A DNA stretch of 64,000 nt from an uncultured Oscillospiraceae bacterium (GCA_900539695.1 UQDG01000009.1:19390-83389), one strand, 5' to 3'; shown: positions 38,797 to 47,537, numbered from the stretch's first letter. The notes: generated from the sequence alone by a model not told the origin. A program made the numbers and translations.

Positions 38797-40527
38797 TCAT
38801 TTTTTCATTTTGGCGTAAAGCCGGTCATAGGGCAAGGGCAGCGGGGCCAGGCGCTTTAGAAAGCCGATCTTCCACCGGGCAACGGAGAGGTCCTGCTTGG
38901 CCTGGTTTGCGTGGGTGAGATAATAACCGACCTTGCGCGGCGTGGCCAGCGGGTAGACGCCGCCATCCTCGACGGTCAGGTCGCCCAGCAGGGCGGTCTC
39001 CCCTGCCGTAGGCTGGCCGACCAGCCGCAGAAAAGGCGCGATGGCAGTCTGCGGCGGGATAGCGAGGGTTTGCAGAAACGACTTTTGCCAATCCTGCGCA
39101 AAGCGCAGGATTCCCTTTTGCAGCGCGTCCAGAAGCGGCGTGGGCGGCTGGGAGGCCTGCTGGACGGTAATGGTTTTATCGGTTTGGGTGTAACCAAGGG
39201 TCGCGCCCACATCCTCGGAAATCAGGCGTTCCAGCATGGGCTGGCCTGCCCAGTAGAGCAGCGGCGCGGGTCGGCCGTCGAATAGAAAAACGGCGGTCTC
39301 ATCTTCGCGCAAGCGCCCGCGCAGTCGGTCGTCACAAGAGAGCTGACAGCCATGCAATTTTATATTGCACACAGCCTGTAACAGCATCTGGGTTGTGCCG
39401 CCGCTGCCGATGTCCACAAGGATGTCCCCTGCCTGCAGGTTTTGCCGGGTGAGGTAGGCGGACACGGCGGCGGCACTTTGGGGCGTGGCCAGCGCTTGCA
39501 GCAGCGGGCGGGCGGTATCGGGTCCATGCTTTAAATCATAGGATTTTTCTTGCAGGTCCATCGGGCAGGCGGTACCGCAATAGGCGGCGATCTGCGCACC
39601 GGTAAGGGATTGGCGCGGCAGAGCGGCCAGCAGCAGATCCCACCGGTGCTGCGCCAATAGAAGCGGGCACAGGCTGCGGCGGGAGACCTGCAAGTAGGCG
39701 GTCTGCTCCTGCGGGTACAAAAGCGCGTAGACCTGGCGCATCAGGTACATATCCCGCGCCAGAAAGTGGATTTTGGCATTGGGGTGCTGCTGTTCCCAGG
39801 CATGCAGCCATTGGCAGTAGGCTACAGCCAGCGGACCGAGAGTGGCAAAGCCAAGGCGCTCGGCCTCGGATTCGATGCCCGGCAGACGGTTTGCGGTGAA
39901 AGCCGCCACCGCACCGGCAGGCAGGCTTTCCCGCGGGACCTCCTGCGTGGGAAGGTGCCAGCTGCGGATGCCGGCCAGCGCCGAACCGGCAACATCCGCC
40001 CGCCAGTTGTCGCCAATAAAAAGGACCTCTTTTGCCTGCGTCTGCGTTTTTTGCAGAAACAGGCGGAACAGCTTGCCGCTGCGCTTCTGCACGCCGTAAT
40101 CGGCCGAGACGAAGCCGCCATCGAAAAAGTCGTAGCCGCACTTGGCCAGCATGGCGTCCAGCTGAACCTTGGGCAGGTACATGTCGGAAATATAGTAAAG
40201 CCGTTTACCCTGGGCATGCAGGGCGCGGGCGGCTTTCAGCACCGGCAGGTTGGGCACAGCGCAGGCGATCTCAGCGGCGCATTCTGCCGCCGGGTCGTAT
40301 CCGGCCAGGCAGGGGCGGGCATAAATTTCCGCCAGAGTCACTTCCCCGCTTTTGGCGGCACGGGCTTCGGCCTCGGCCTGGATGCGGGCTTTGGCGAAGT
40401 CCGCGCCCAACAGGGCGAATAGGTCGGTGGGGCGGGCCACATCGCGCTTAAGGAGCGTATCAAACACATCAAAGGCCACCACCGGGTACAGCGCAGCCTT
40501 GTGCAGGATCGTTTCAGTCAGTTTCAT
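38797..40527 (-). CDS. HAD-superfamily protein of the surface-polysaccharide type (COG5610-like)
   Basis: A 576-aa protein. The N-terminal part is a HAD phosphatase-like domain with FDVFDTLLKRD (residues 16-26), YYISDMYLPK near 110 and LFIGDNWRADV near 162 as motifs I, II and IV. The C-terminal 350 residues are a less known domain with FLARDMYLMRQVYALL near 255 and DIGSGGTTQMLLQA near 378. Such two-part proteins recur in capsule and O-antigen loci; the reaction is unknown. It overlaps the upstream glycosyltransferase by 4 bp, which fixes ATG 40527. Confidence 0.8.
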   Translation of the reverse strand: MKLTETILHKAALYPVVAFDVFDTLLKRDVARPTDLFALLGADFAKARIQAEAEARAAKSGEVTLAEIYARPCLAGYDPAAECAAEIACAVPNLPVLKAARALHAQGKRLYYISDMYLPKVQLDAMLAKCGYDFFDGGFVSADYGVQKRSGKLFRLFLQKTQTQAKEVLFIGDNWRADVAGSALAGIRSWHLPTQEVPRESLPAGAVAAFTANRLPGIESEAERLGFATLGPLAVAYCQWLHAWEQQHPNAKIHFLARDMYLMRQVYALLYPQEQTAYLQVSRRSLCPLLLAQHRWDLLLAALPRQSLTGAQIAAYCGTACPMDLQEKSYDLKHGPDTARPLLQALATPQSAAAVSAYLTRQNLQAGDILVDIGSGGTTQMLLQAVCNIKLHGCQLSCDDRLRGRLREDETAVFLFDGRPAPLLYWAGQPMLERLISEDVGATLGYTQTDKTITVQQASQPPTPLLDALQKGILRFAQDWQKSFLQTLAIPPQTAIAPFLRLVGQPTAGETALLGDLTVEDGGVYPLATPRKVGYYLTHANQAKQDLSVARWKIGFLKRLAPLPLPYDRLYAKMKK

Positions 40528-41417
40528 GGCAGGTAGGGTGTTGCGGGGCGGAAACGCACCCCCGCGAAGAATCCTTTCCAAATAATGCCGATGCGCCAGG
40601 CTTTGCAGCCCTGGGGGCTGCAAAGCACCTGCGCAGTGTGCCAAGCGTCTTTGGCCAGCAGCCACAGCCAGCCGCGCAGGCCCTCGCGCCGGTACAGTAC
40701 CACGTCATTACGGTAAAAATAGCGGTAGCGCTCCCACCGGGCGGGAACGTCGGCGGCAATGTTGACGATGCCGGGGTTCTGCATGGCATGCACGACCCGG
40801 CTGGCCGGGACCACGTAGCACGGCTGTGCCCGGGAAATACGGCGGGTGTACTCCCAATCGTCGGACCAGATGAAGAACTCGGCGATGGGCAGGCCGTACC
40901 GGCGCACGGTCTCGGTACGCAGAAACAGCGAAACAAAACTGCCCATGACCGCCGGGATGCGCTCGCCGTCAAAACCAGGCAGGTCTTTGTAGGGTGTCAC
41001 TCGCTGCAGGTTCATGGGCTGGTCAGTGCCGTCTGGCGCCAAAGCACGGCTGGAAAGCCAGCCGTATTGGCCTTGCAAGTTGCGGTCGGCCTGTAAAAAG
41101 GCTTCCAGCGCCGTGGGGGTGGGCAGCGTGTCGTCGTCCATGAGCCAGAGGGCATCGTACCCGGCAAGGGCAGCCTCCCGCACGCCGTAGGCGAAGCCCC
41201 CTGCCCCGCCCAGGTTTTTGCCGGTGTTGCGGTAAACAAGGTTGGGCAGGGCCATTTCGGCCACAGCTTCGGCGGTGCCGTCGGTGCTGGCGTTATCGAC
41301 CAGAAAGATGGTCAAATCCTGCGCGGTCTGGGCGGCAAGGGCCGCCAGGCATTGGCGCAACAGCGGCAGGCGGTTGTAGGTCACCACCACCGCCGCAACA
41401 GAAAATCGTTCAGTCAT
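40524..41417 (-). CDS. Family 2 glycosyltransferase (galactofuranosyl/rhamnosyl-transferase type)
   Basis: A 297-aa GT2 protein with VAAVVVTYNRLPLLRQCLAA (residues 7-26), VDNASTDGTA near 40, NLGGAGGFAYGV near 68 and the DDD motif LWLMDDDTLPTP near 88. The GGAGGFAYG block is typical of GlfT2-like galactofuranosyltransferases and related rhamnosyltransferases, so a furanose or rhamnose acceptor is plausible but not proven. It overlaps the DUF4422 gene end by 8 bp. Confidence 0.88.
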   Translation of the reverse strand: MTERFSVAAVVVTYNRLPLLRQCLAALAAQTAQDLTIFLVDNASTDGTAEAVAEMALPNLVYRNTGKNLGGAGGFAYGVREAALAGYDALWLMDDDTLPTPTALEAFLQADRNLQGQYGWLSSRALAPDGTDQPMNLQRVTPYKDLPGFDGERIPAVMGSFVSLFLRTETVRRYGLPIAEFFIWSDDWEYTRRISRAQPCYVVPASRVVHAMQNPGIVNIAADVPARWERYRYFYRNDVVLYRREGLRGWLWLLAKDAWHTAQVLCSPQGCKAWRIGIIWKGFFAGVRFRPATPYLP

Positions 41418-42180
41418 CTTTTTTCGGGAAAAATTTACGTTTTAAGAACTGGGTGCCCTTGTGCAGCCAGTTCTGGTGCTCCATATACACGATGTCCAGC
41501 TCTTCGTAGCTGATGTTGTTGGTGATGAGCCAGGCGTCAAGCAAACGCTCACTGACGAAGCCGAAGACGCGGCGGTCGTTGGTGGAGTAGCCGGTCATGT
41601 CCAGTTCCCGCTCCAGCTCAAACAGGATGTCGAACAGCCAGGTGCAGTAATGCTGCAGCAGTTCCCGCTTCATCACAAACATATTAAAGTGATGGCCGTG
41701 GGTCTTGGACATATACATGTCGTAGGCCGGCAGATACTCCGGGCATTTGCGCTCGATGATCGCCCGGGTGACGGTCAAGTCCTGCTTGTGGTGGGCGTGG
41801 ATGTACTGGGTGTAGTTCGTCTCGATGAAATAGTGGCGCTCCTTGGGCAGCACCACGTTGGTGGTGGCCAGGATGGCGCACAGTTCCTCGTGGCTGATGA
41901 CCCGGCGCTTTTTGGCATCGAAGATGCTTTTTTTGCGGCTGGCAAAATAGCGGCGATAATGCACGATACCGATATAATCGGAATCGATGTTGTGCGCCGC
42001 CCAGTACAGGCCGGTCAGCTCACAGAAATTGGCGTTGCGCTCCGAGATATTTTCGCCCGTATCATCGCCGATATAACCGCAGGCCGGGTGGATGGCATGG
42101 CCCATCTGCACCGGCAGATACATAGGATCGTCCGGCACCCAGTAAGGCTTATGTGTTGCTACAATGATCGTTGTCTGCAA
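41410..42180 (-). CDS. DUF4422 domain glycosyltransferase-like protein
   Basis: A 256-aa DUF4422 protein; the domain begins with TTIIVATHKPYWVPDD and contains NFCELTGLYWAAHNI and GIVHYRRYF near residues 58-80. DUF4422 proteins are found in capsule and exopolysaccharide loci and are thought to be glycosyltransferases. TTG 42180 is chosen because GGGGAG lies 6 nt before it and the domain starts right there; the longer frame to 42312 would run through the promoter. First gene of the polysaccharide operon. Confidence 0.82.
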   Translation of the reverse strand: MQTTIIVATHKPYWVPDDPMYLPVQMGHAIHPACGYIGDDTGENISERNANFCELTGLYWAAHNIDSDYIGIVHYRRYFASRKKSIFDAKKRRVISHEELCAILATTNVVLPKERHYFIETNYTQYIHAHHKQDLTVTRAIIERKCPEYLPAYDMYMSKTHGHHFNMFVMKRELLQHYCTWLFDILFELERELDMTGYSTNDRRVFGFVSERLLDAWLITNNISYEELDIVYMEHQNWLHKGTQFLKRKFFPKKDD

Positions 42181-42268
42181 AGTGGTCTCCCCGCTTCGTT
42201 GCAATACGGCCGGGCGTTCGTGCACACGGCCTTTCCCTATCTCTATACTTTCTTTTTTTAACTTTTCT

Positions 42269-42312
42269 ATTATACTAAAAACATAGTATAGCGCATTTTT
42301 GGCGGAATACAA
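42269..42312 (-). promoter_or_regulatory. Promoter region of the polysaccharide operon
   Basis: TTGTAT (42307-42312) and TATACT (42285-42290) are 16 bp apart on the minus strand. A second TATAAT lies at 42269-42274, forming a TATACT/AGTATA palindrome with the first. This leaves a leader of about 100 nt before the TTG start. Confidence 0.6.
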
Positions 42313-42364
42313 GTTACAGAACGGTTAAGTTTTTGTATAAGGACGGCTGTACGCCCTGCGCGCG

Positions 42365-44254
42365 TTATGCGTCCTCGGCCTCGAAGGCTTCCTGCTCCTC
42401 GGCGAGCTTTTCCCACTCGTCGTATAGTTCCTGCTGGTGGAAGCGGGTGTCGTCCAGTTCGTCGCACTTATCCCGCAGCAGCAGGTGGTCGCGCAGGACC
42501 TCGGGGTCGTTGATCTCGTTTTCCAGTTCCACGATGTGCGCGCCCAGTTCCTCGATCTGGTTCTCCACAGCTTTGATGCGGGCGCGGACCTCGGCCCGGC
42601 GCTTGCGCTGCTCTTTGCCGTAGGCCTGCTTTTTGACTGTGTCCTCGGCTTTCTGCTGTTCCTGGGTCTTGCCGTTATCGCGGTTTTGCAGGGCAGCAAA
42701 GTTCGGGTAGAAGGTTGCCTTGCCGTCTTCAAGGTACAGGATCGGACAGCCCAGGGTCTGCATCAGGTAGCGGTCATGAGTGACCAGCAGCAGCGTGCCG
42801 GTGTAGGCCACCAACGCCTGGGTCAGGCTTTCACGCATATAAATGTCCAAGTGGTTGGTAGGCTCGTCCAGGAACATCAGGTTGGGTCGCTCGAGGGCCA
42901 GCTCGGCAAAGCGTAGGCGGGCCAGCTCGCCGCCGGAGAGGGCGGCGCAATCCTTGAACACTTCCTCGCCCCGGTAGCCAAAGCGGGCCAGGTGGCTGCG
43001 GACTTCCAGTTCGGTAAAGCGGGGGTACTGGTTCCAGATGGCATCGATGACCCTGCCGGTGCGCTTGGCCTGCTGCTGGGTGAAGACACCAGGCTTGGCG
43101 CCGCTGCCTAAGCGAACCATACCGCCGGAGGGGCGGCGCTTGCCGTCCAGCACTTGCAGCAGTGTGGACTTGCCGGTGCCGTTGGGGCCGGCGATGACCA
43201 GCTTGTCCCCACGGTGGACCGTGTAGTCCAGCGCATCGATGAGGGTGCGTTCCCCGATGCGGACGGTGAGGTTTTTCATGATAACCAGCTCGTCATAGGG
43301 CTCGATGTCGTACTCAAAGCGAAAGTTCAGCTCGTAGGCTTCGGCGGTCGGTGCTTCCACGATCTCCAGCTTTTCCAGCTGCTTGCGGCGGCTCTGGGCC
43401 ATCTTGGTGGTGGAGGCGCGCACAAGGTTGCGGTCGACGTAGTCCTGCAGTTTGGCGGCCTTTTCCACAGCGGCATCATGCAGTTTTTGCTGGCGCTCGT
43501 CGGCGGCTTCGCGCTGGGGCAGATAGGCCGAGTAGTTGCCGCGGTAGGTCTTGATGGTCTTGCCGCGCAGCTCCCAGATGCGGGTGCAGACGGCGTCCAA
43601 AAAATAGCGGTCATGGCTGACGACCAGCACCGCGCCGCGGTAGGTCTTGAGGTAATTTTCCAGCCATTCCATGGTTTCCAGGTCCAGGTGGTTGGTAGGC
43701 TCGTCCAGGATCAGCAGGTCAGGACGCTCCAGCAGCAGACGGGCCAGGCGCAGACGAGTCTGCTCACCGCCGGAAAGGACGCCCGCCAGTTTGACCCAGG
43801 TATCCACCGGGAAGCCCATACCGTTGAGCACCTTTTTGATCTGGGTGTCCATATTATAAGCGTCCATGGCATCCACGATGGCAGTGCAGTGGGCGATTTC
43901 CTCGGTCAGGGCTGTGTTATGCGGGTCCGCAGCCAGGCGGCGCTGCAGGTCGTCCATCTTCTGCATGGCGTCCAGAGCCGGGGCGAAGGCCAGTTTCATC
44001 GTGGCGTAAATGTCCAGCGTGGGGGCCAGGCGGGCGTTCTGCTCCAGATAGCCGCAGGTCACGCCGGTGCCAAAGGCAGCATCGCCTGCATCGGGCAGGC
44101 TCTCGCCGCACAGGATGCGCAGCAGCGTGGTTTTGCCGGTGCCGTTTGCGCCAATGATGCCGATGCGGTCGCCGCGCTCGACCCCGGCGTTGACGTCCTT
44201 CAGAACTTCATGTTCGCCAAAGCTTTTGCCCAGGTTTTGCAGTTCCAACAGCAT
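42365..44254 (-). CDS. ABC-F family ATPase
   Basis: A 629-aa soluble protein with two ABC domains and no membrane segments. First Walker A GANGTGKTTLLRIL near residue 35 and signature LSGGEQTRLRLARLL near 163; second Walker A GPNGTGKSTLLQVL near 350 and LSGGELARLRFAELAL near 445. The linker between domains and a charged coiled-coil C-terminus (about 520-629) match the Uup/YdiF-type ABC-F group, translation factors acting at the ribosome E site. Some relatives give antibiotic protection, but nothing here indicates that specifically. Confidence 0.92.
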   Translation of the reverse strand: MLLELQNLGKSFGEHEVLKDVNAGVERGDRIGIIGANGTGKTTLLRILCGESLPDAGDAAFGTGVTCGYLEQNARLAPTLDIYATMKLAFAPALDAMQKMDDLQRRLAADPHNTALTEEIAHCTAIVDAMDAYNMDTQIKKVLNGMGFPVDTWVKLAGVLSGGEQTRLRLARLLLERPDLLILDEPTNHLDLETMEWLENYLKTYRGAVLVVSHDRYFLDAVCTRIWELRGKTIKTYRGNYSAYLPQREAADERQQKLHDAAVEKAAKLQDYVDRNLVRASTTKMAQSRRKQLEKLEIVEAPTAEAYELNFRFEYDIEPYDELVIMKNLTVRIGERTLIDALDYTVHRGDKLVIAGPNGTGKSTLLQVLDGKRRPSGGMVRLGSGAKPGVFTQQQAKRTGRVIDAIWNQYPRFTELEVRSHLARFGYRGEEVFKDCAALSGGELARLRFAELALERPNLMFLDEPTNHLDIYMRESLTQALVAYTGTLLLVTHDRYLMQTLGCPILYLEDGKATFYPNFAALQNRDNGKTQEQQKAEDTVKKQAYGKEQRKRRAEVRARIKAVENQIEELGAHIVELENEINDPEVLRDHLLLRDKCDELDDTRFHQQELYDEWEKLAEEQEAFEAEDA

Positions 44255-44314
44255 GGGGGTGTTTCCTCTCCTCTATTGTATCCTCTTTTGCGGTATTTCG
44301 CGTTTTTTCACAAC

Positions 44315-44346
44315 GATGCCGCTGCCCTTGGGGAAAGGCAGCGGCA
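44315..44346 (-). terminator. Hairpin between the YjjG-like gene and the ABC-F gene
   Basis: ATGCCGCTGCC/GGGCAGCGGCAT arms, about 25 bp after the phosphatase stop. No T-tract follows on the minus strand, so termination is doubtful. Confidence 0.35.
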
Positions 44347-44369
44347 TACTGCATAAGCCGCCGGGCAGT

Positions 44370-45119
44370 TTATGCTTCATTGCTGTGGCGGCGGTTGCGC
44401 ACGCCGATGTTTTCCAGTTCCTCCGGCTCCATCACGATCTTGTACAGATCCTCATAGGAGCCGATCTCAAATTTGGGGCGGATGTTCGACTTGTTTTCCT
44501 CGTTTTTCAAGTTGAACCAGCAGGTATCGAGGCCTGCGTTCTGGCCACCCTTGATGTCAGCCAGCAGATCGTCGCCCACCATCAGCACACGGCTGCGGTT
44601 GGTGATGCCCAGGTCCTTGAGGACATGCTCAAACAGCTTGGCCGAAGGTTTGGCCGCACCGACTTTCTCGGAGATATAGACACCGTCCATGTAGCGCTCA
44701 ATGCCGGAATCCCGGATGCGGGCCTCCTGCACCATGACCGCGCCATTGGAGACGATGGCCAGAGTGGCGACCTCGCTCAGTTCCTCCAGTGCGGTCAGCG
44801 CACCGGGGAGCAGGTCGGCATGGGTGGAAAGCAGTTCCTCGTAGCGGTCATTCATCTGGACAGCCTTGCCGTTATCGGGCAGGTCCATCGCTTTCATGAA
44901 GCGGCCGAACCGCTGCTGGAACAGCTTGGGTTTGGTCAGCTGGCCTTTGGCGAGCGCATCCCACAGCTCGCGGTTGACGGCGTGGTAGATCTCACAAGCG
45001 CGGGCGTCATGGGGCAGCTCGTACTCGGTCAGCATATCGGTCAGGGCCTGGCGCTCAGCCGCGTCAAAGTCCAGCAAAGTGTTATCAACGTCCAGAAGGA
45101 CGCAAGTGTAAATGGCCAT
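44370..45119 (-). CDS. YjjG-type HAD hydrolase (noncanonical pyrimidine nucleotidase)
   Basis: A 249-aa HAD phosphatase. Motif I LLDVDNTLLDFDAAERQ (residues 8-24) with the DFDxAE extension marks the YjjG/YfnB group, motif II is IVSNGA near 119, and motif IV VLMVGDDLLADIKGG near 175. E. coli YjjG dephosphorylates noncanonical pyrimidine nucleotides. It lies 26 bp after the SGNH-like surface protein gene. Confidence 0.88.
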   Translation of the reverse strand: MAIYTCVLLDVDNTLLDFDAAERQALTDMLTEYELPHDARACEIYHAVNRELWDALAKGQLTKPKLFQQRFGRFMKAMDLPDNGKAVQMNDRYEELLSTHADLLPGALTALEELSEVATLAIVSNGAVMVQEARIRDSGIERYMDGVYISEKVGAAKPSAKLFEHVLKDLGITNRSRVLMVGDDLLADIKGGQNAGLDTCWFNLKNEENKSNIRPKFEIGSYEDLYKIVMEPEELENIGVRNRRHSNEA

Positions 45120-45145
45120 TTTAAAATGACCCTCCTGTTTCTGGT

Positions 45146-46825
45146 TTATTGGCCGTCCGGTTTGGAGTCGGGGTTCGGGGTCGGCGTCGGCGTCGGTGTC
45201 GGCGTGGGGGCGGCGTTGACGTGCAGCGTAAAGACGGCATCGGCGCCATTGTTGACGGCGTGGATATGGTAGGTGCCGGCCTCGTTGGCGGTAAACTCCA
45301 CCTGATTGCCGGTAGCTTTCCAGCTGGTCTCCTCACAGCTCCACTGCACATCGCCGTTGGCGTTCTGCACATTGGCGGTAAAGGTCACCTTGTTGCCTAC
45401 CGTGGCCGTGTCAGGTCCACTAACGGTGACGGAGGTCGGGTCAGCCTGCACGGTGACTTTGATCTGCGCGGCGGAGAAGGTGCCGTTGATCTCGATGCCC
45501 GCCTTGATGGTGTACTCGCCCGCATTGGAGCCGGTGAAGGTGAAGGTGCCGCCGTTCTGTTCCAGTTCGTCGTTGACCGACCACTGGACGTTGGAGTTGC
45601 TGTAATCCTTGCCGCCCAGCTTGACCGTGGCGGTGATGGAGATGCTCTCGCCCTTCTTGATGGTGCTGTCGCCCTTGTCCAGCGTCAGCTCAACGCGGGA
45701 ATCATTGAACATGGCCGTGACCGAAACATCCTTGTTGATAACGTCATAACGGGTGGCATCGGTGACGCCGTCGCTCCACTTATAGAAGGTGTAGCCATCG
45801 GCAGGCACGGCGGTCACGCTGACCTGGGTGCCGCTGGCAACCTCAAGATCCAGACTGGAAACGCCGGTCTGGTTATTGCCGGTCAGGGTGCCCTTGCCGT
45901 TCTCGACACGGTAGCTGGCGGTCAGTTTATTGGGGGTAGCGGTCGGGGCCGGGGTGGCGCTGCTGCCGTTGCCTGCTGCCGAGGCCGCACGCTGCGGGAT
46001 CTCTCCGCGATCGCCGCGGGTATCCTCCACATTGTGGGCGTGGTTCTTGATGTAATCCAGCACGACGTTGACGCCGGAGCCGGAGAAGCCGCCGGTGGAG
46101 GCATCCACGTAGCTGTCCACGGCGTAGCCCTTGTCGTTCTTCATGACTTCCGGCAGGTTCAGGTACTTGAAGCCCATATCGTTGCAGGCGACAGCCAGCT
46201 GCTGGTTGTACTGGTCAATGTAGGTCTGCTTCTGGGCGGCGTCGGCGGCGTCCTTAGAGACGGGCGCAATGGCGCAGGCTACCACGTCGCAGGCGGAGTA
46301 GGCCGACTTGATGCTTTGCAAGATCTGCTTGTAGTCGTTGACGAACTCGTCCACGCTGACAGAACCGTCCAGATCATCGCTGCCCACCATGACGTAGACG
46401 TGCAGGGGCTTCATCTTGGCGATGGCCTGGGGGGTGGTGTAGCTGTTGGCGTCGTCGGCGAAGTTGACGCAGGTCTCACGCAGCACCTGGGAGACTTTCA
46501 GCCCATCCTTGCCGGCGTACTGGTTTAAGGTGATGCTGCTGTCTTTGGACATGGACACCGCCTGGGTGCCGCCCACAAAGACGGTATCGTTGATGTAGTT
46601 GCCCTGGGCACTCTCCTGCCCCAGGATGGAGCCGAGGCTGGTATCCAGCGGGTACTGGGTGGGATCATACAGATCAGACTCGCCAAACAGGCCCAGCTTT
46701 GCCGGCAGTATCCACGATACCAAAAAGCTAAGCACCACGGCCAGCACGCAGAACGCCATGACCACGCAGGCCTTGCGCTGGATGGGGCTGAGACCAGTTT
46801 TTTCCTCAGATCGTTTACGGCTCAT
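45146..46825 (-). CDS. Membrane-anchored SGNH-like surface protein with Ig-like repeats, catalytic residues replaced
   Basis: A 559-aa protein with a cytoplasmic basic start, one membrane helix (residues about 20-42) and an extracellular part. Residues about 75-270 resemble SGNH/GDSL hydrolases of Clostridia, but the block I GDS is VFVGGTQ, block III GxND is MVGSDD, and the block V DxxH is absent. A linker rich in Thr/Pro/Ala follows, then an InlB-like repeat (YTFYKWSDGVTDATRYDV) and two Ig-like (Big2-type) modules near residues 370-530. The end is a short Pro-Thr repeat and a charged tail with no LPXTG. Binding rather than hydrolysis is inferred. Confidence 0.75.
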   Translation of the reverse strand: MSRKRSEEKTGLSPIQRKACVVMAFCVLAVVLSFLVSWILPAKLGLFGESDLYDPTQYPLDTSLGSILGQESAQGNYINDTVFVGGTQAVSMSKDSSITLNQYAGKDGLKVSQVLRETCVNFADDANSYTTPQAIAKMKPLHVYVMVGSDDLDGSVSVDEFVNDYKQILQSIKSAYSACDVVACAIAPVSKDAADAAQKQTYIDQYNQQLAVACNDMGFKYLNLPEVMKNDKGYAVDSYVDASTGGFSGSGVNVVLDYIKNHAHNVEDTRGDRGEIPQRAASAAGNGSSATPAPTATPNKLTASYRVENGKGTLTGNNQTGVSSLDLEVASGTQVSVTAVPADGYTFYKWSDGVTDATRYDVINKDVSVTAMFNDSRVELTLDKGDSTIKKGESISITATVKLGGKDYSNSNVQWSVNDELEQNGGTFTFTGSNAGEYTIKAGIEINGTFSAAQIKVTVQADPTSVTVSGPDTATVGNKVTFTANVQNANGDVQWSCEETSWKATGNQVEFTANEAGTYHIHAVNNGADAVFTLHVNAAPTPTPTPTPTPNPDSKPDGQ

Positions 46826-46923
46826 CGGTTATGGTGACCTCCTTATAAAACGCGGCCCGGTTTGCGGCAGGCCGCCCATTTTTAAATGTACAAAAGCGCA
46901 CAGCACCAGTATTAGATAGTAGC

Positions 46924-46929
46924 ATTATA
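46924..46929 (-). promoter_or_regulatory. Extended -10 promoter of the SGNH-like gene
   Basis: TGCTATAAT on the minus strand about 98 bp upstream of the start codon. A convincing -35 is not seen. Confidence 0.5.
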
Positions 46930-46978
46930 GCATACTTTTTTGCGTTTGAGTATCCCTTTTATAAAATTGTTACACTTT

Positions 46979-47140
46979 GGGCAGCATCGCATAACTCTAA
47001 GTGCCGATACGGCGAGCGAGCCATACCAACCGCCAAGCAAAAAGCGCAGGTAATACTTTGTGTATTACCGAGCCTTTTTGCAGCGCAGATGGTGTGGCGC
47101 AGCCGATGGAGCGGCGCTTGGGAGTTGTGCAGTGTTGCCC
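46979..47140. repeat. 162-bp imperfect palindromic repeat, copy 2
   Basis: Same length and orientation as the copy at 8545-8706, aligning without gaps. Terminal inverted repeats (GGGCAGCATCGCATAACTC at the left; its near complement at the right) and the exact central GGTAATACTTTGTGTATTACC are conserved, while the arms carry many changes. It lies in the intergenic space between the tRNA operon terminator and the SGNH-like gene promoter, with no open frame of note and no visible target-site duplication. Confidence 0.85.
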
Positions 47141-47146
47141 TGCACA

Positions 47147-47181
47147 AACAAAAAACCGCGTACCTTTCGATACGCGGTTTT
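47147..47181 (-). terminator. Terminator of the Asp-Thr-Trp tRNA operon
   Basis: AAAAACCGCGTATC/GGTACGCGGTTTTTT arms, beginning directly at the CCA end of tRNA-Trp, followed by TGTTTG on the minus strand. Confidence 0.87.
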
Positions 47182-47184
47182 TGG

Positions 47185-47257
47185 CAGGGGTAGAAGGATT
47201 CGAACCCTCGGCACGCGGTTTTGGAGACCGCTGCTCTACCAACTGAGCTATGCCCCT
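47185..47257 (-). tRNA. tRNA-Trp (CCA), copy 1
   Basis: A 73-nt cloverleaf with anticodon loop CTCCAAA (anticodon CCA), D arm AGCTCAGTTGGTAGAGC and TTCGAAT T-loop; the 3' CCA is encoded (47182-47184). The acceptor stem has a C6-A67 mismatch that copy 2 does not have. It is last in the Asp-Thr-Trp run. Confidence 0.95.
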
Positions 47258-47304
47258 ATGTAAAACGCCCGCAGTGCGAAATGGCATTGCGGGCGTTAAG
47301 CTGG

Positions 47305-47377
<73 letters not shown>

Positions 47378-47383
47378 AAATGG

Positions 47384-47457
47384 CGACCCGGATCGGGCTC
47401 GAACCGACGACCCCCAGCGTGACAGGCTGGTGCTCTAACCAACTGAGCTACCGGGCC
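47384..47457 (-). tRNA. tRNA-Asp (GTC)
   Basis: A 74-nt cloverleaf; anticodon loop CTGTCAC (GTC), acceptor GGCCCGG/CCGGGTC, encoded CCA at 47381-47383. It is first in the run, behind a consensus promoter. Confidence 0.96.
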
Positions 47458-47508
47458 ATGATCGCTCAAGTGCATCGTTTCTGGCGGTTGACCGCCGGAA
47501 CGTGTGTT

Positions 47509-47537
47509 ATTATACCTGAGAAACGCGCGGTTGTCAA
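47509..47537 (-). promoter_or_regulatory. Promoter of the Asp-Thr-Trp tRNA operon
   Basis: TTGACA (47532-47537) and TATAAT (47509-47514) with a 17-bp spacer on the minus strand. Confidence 0.9.

Noticed and set aside
42181..42312. Longer N-terminus of the DUF4422 protein from TTG 42312
   Set aside because: That start is inside the -35 box of the operon promoter and the extra 44 residues do not resemble the family.
45172..45210. Pro-Thr coding repeat as a possible phase-variable microsatellite
   Set aside because: The unit is 6 bp in frame at the extreme C-terminus, imperfect at the DNA level, and length change would not shift the frame.
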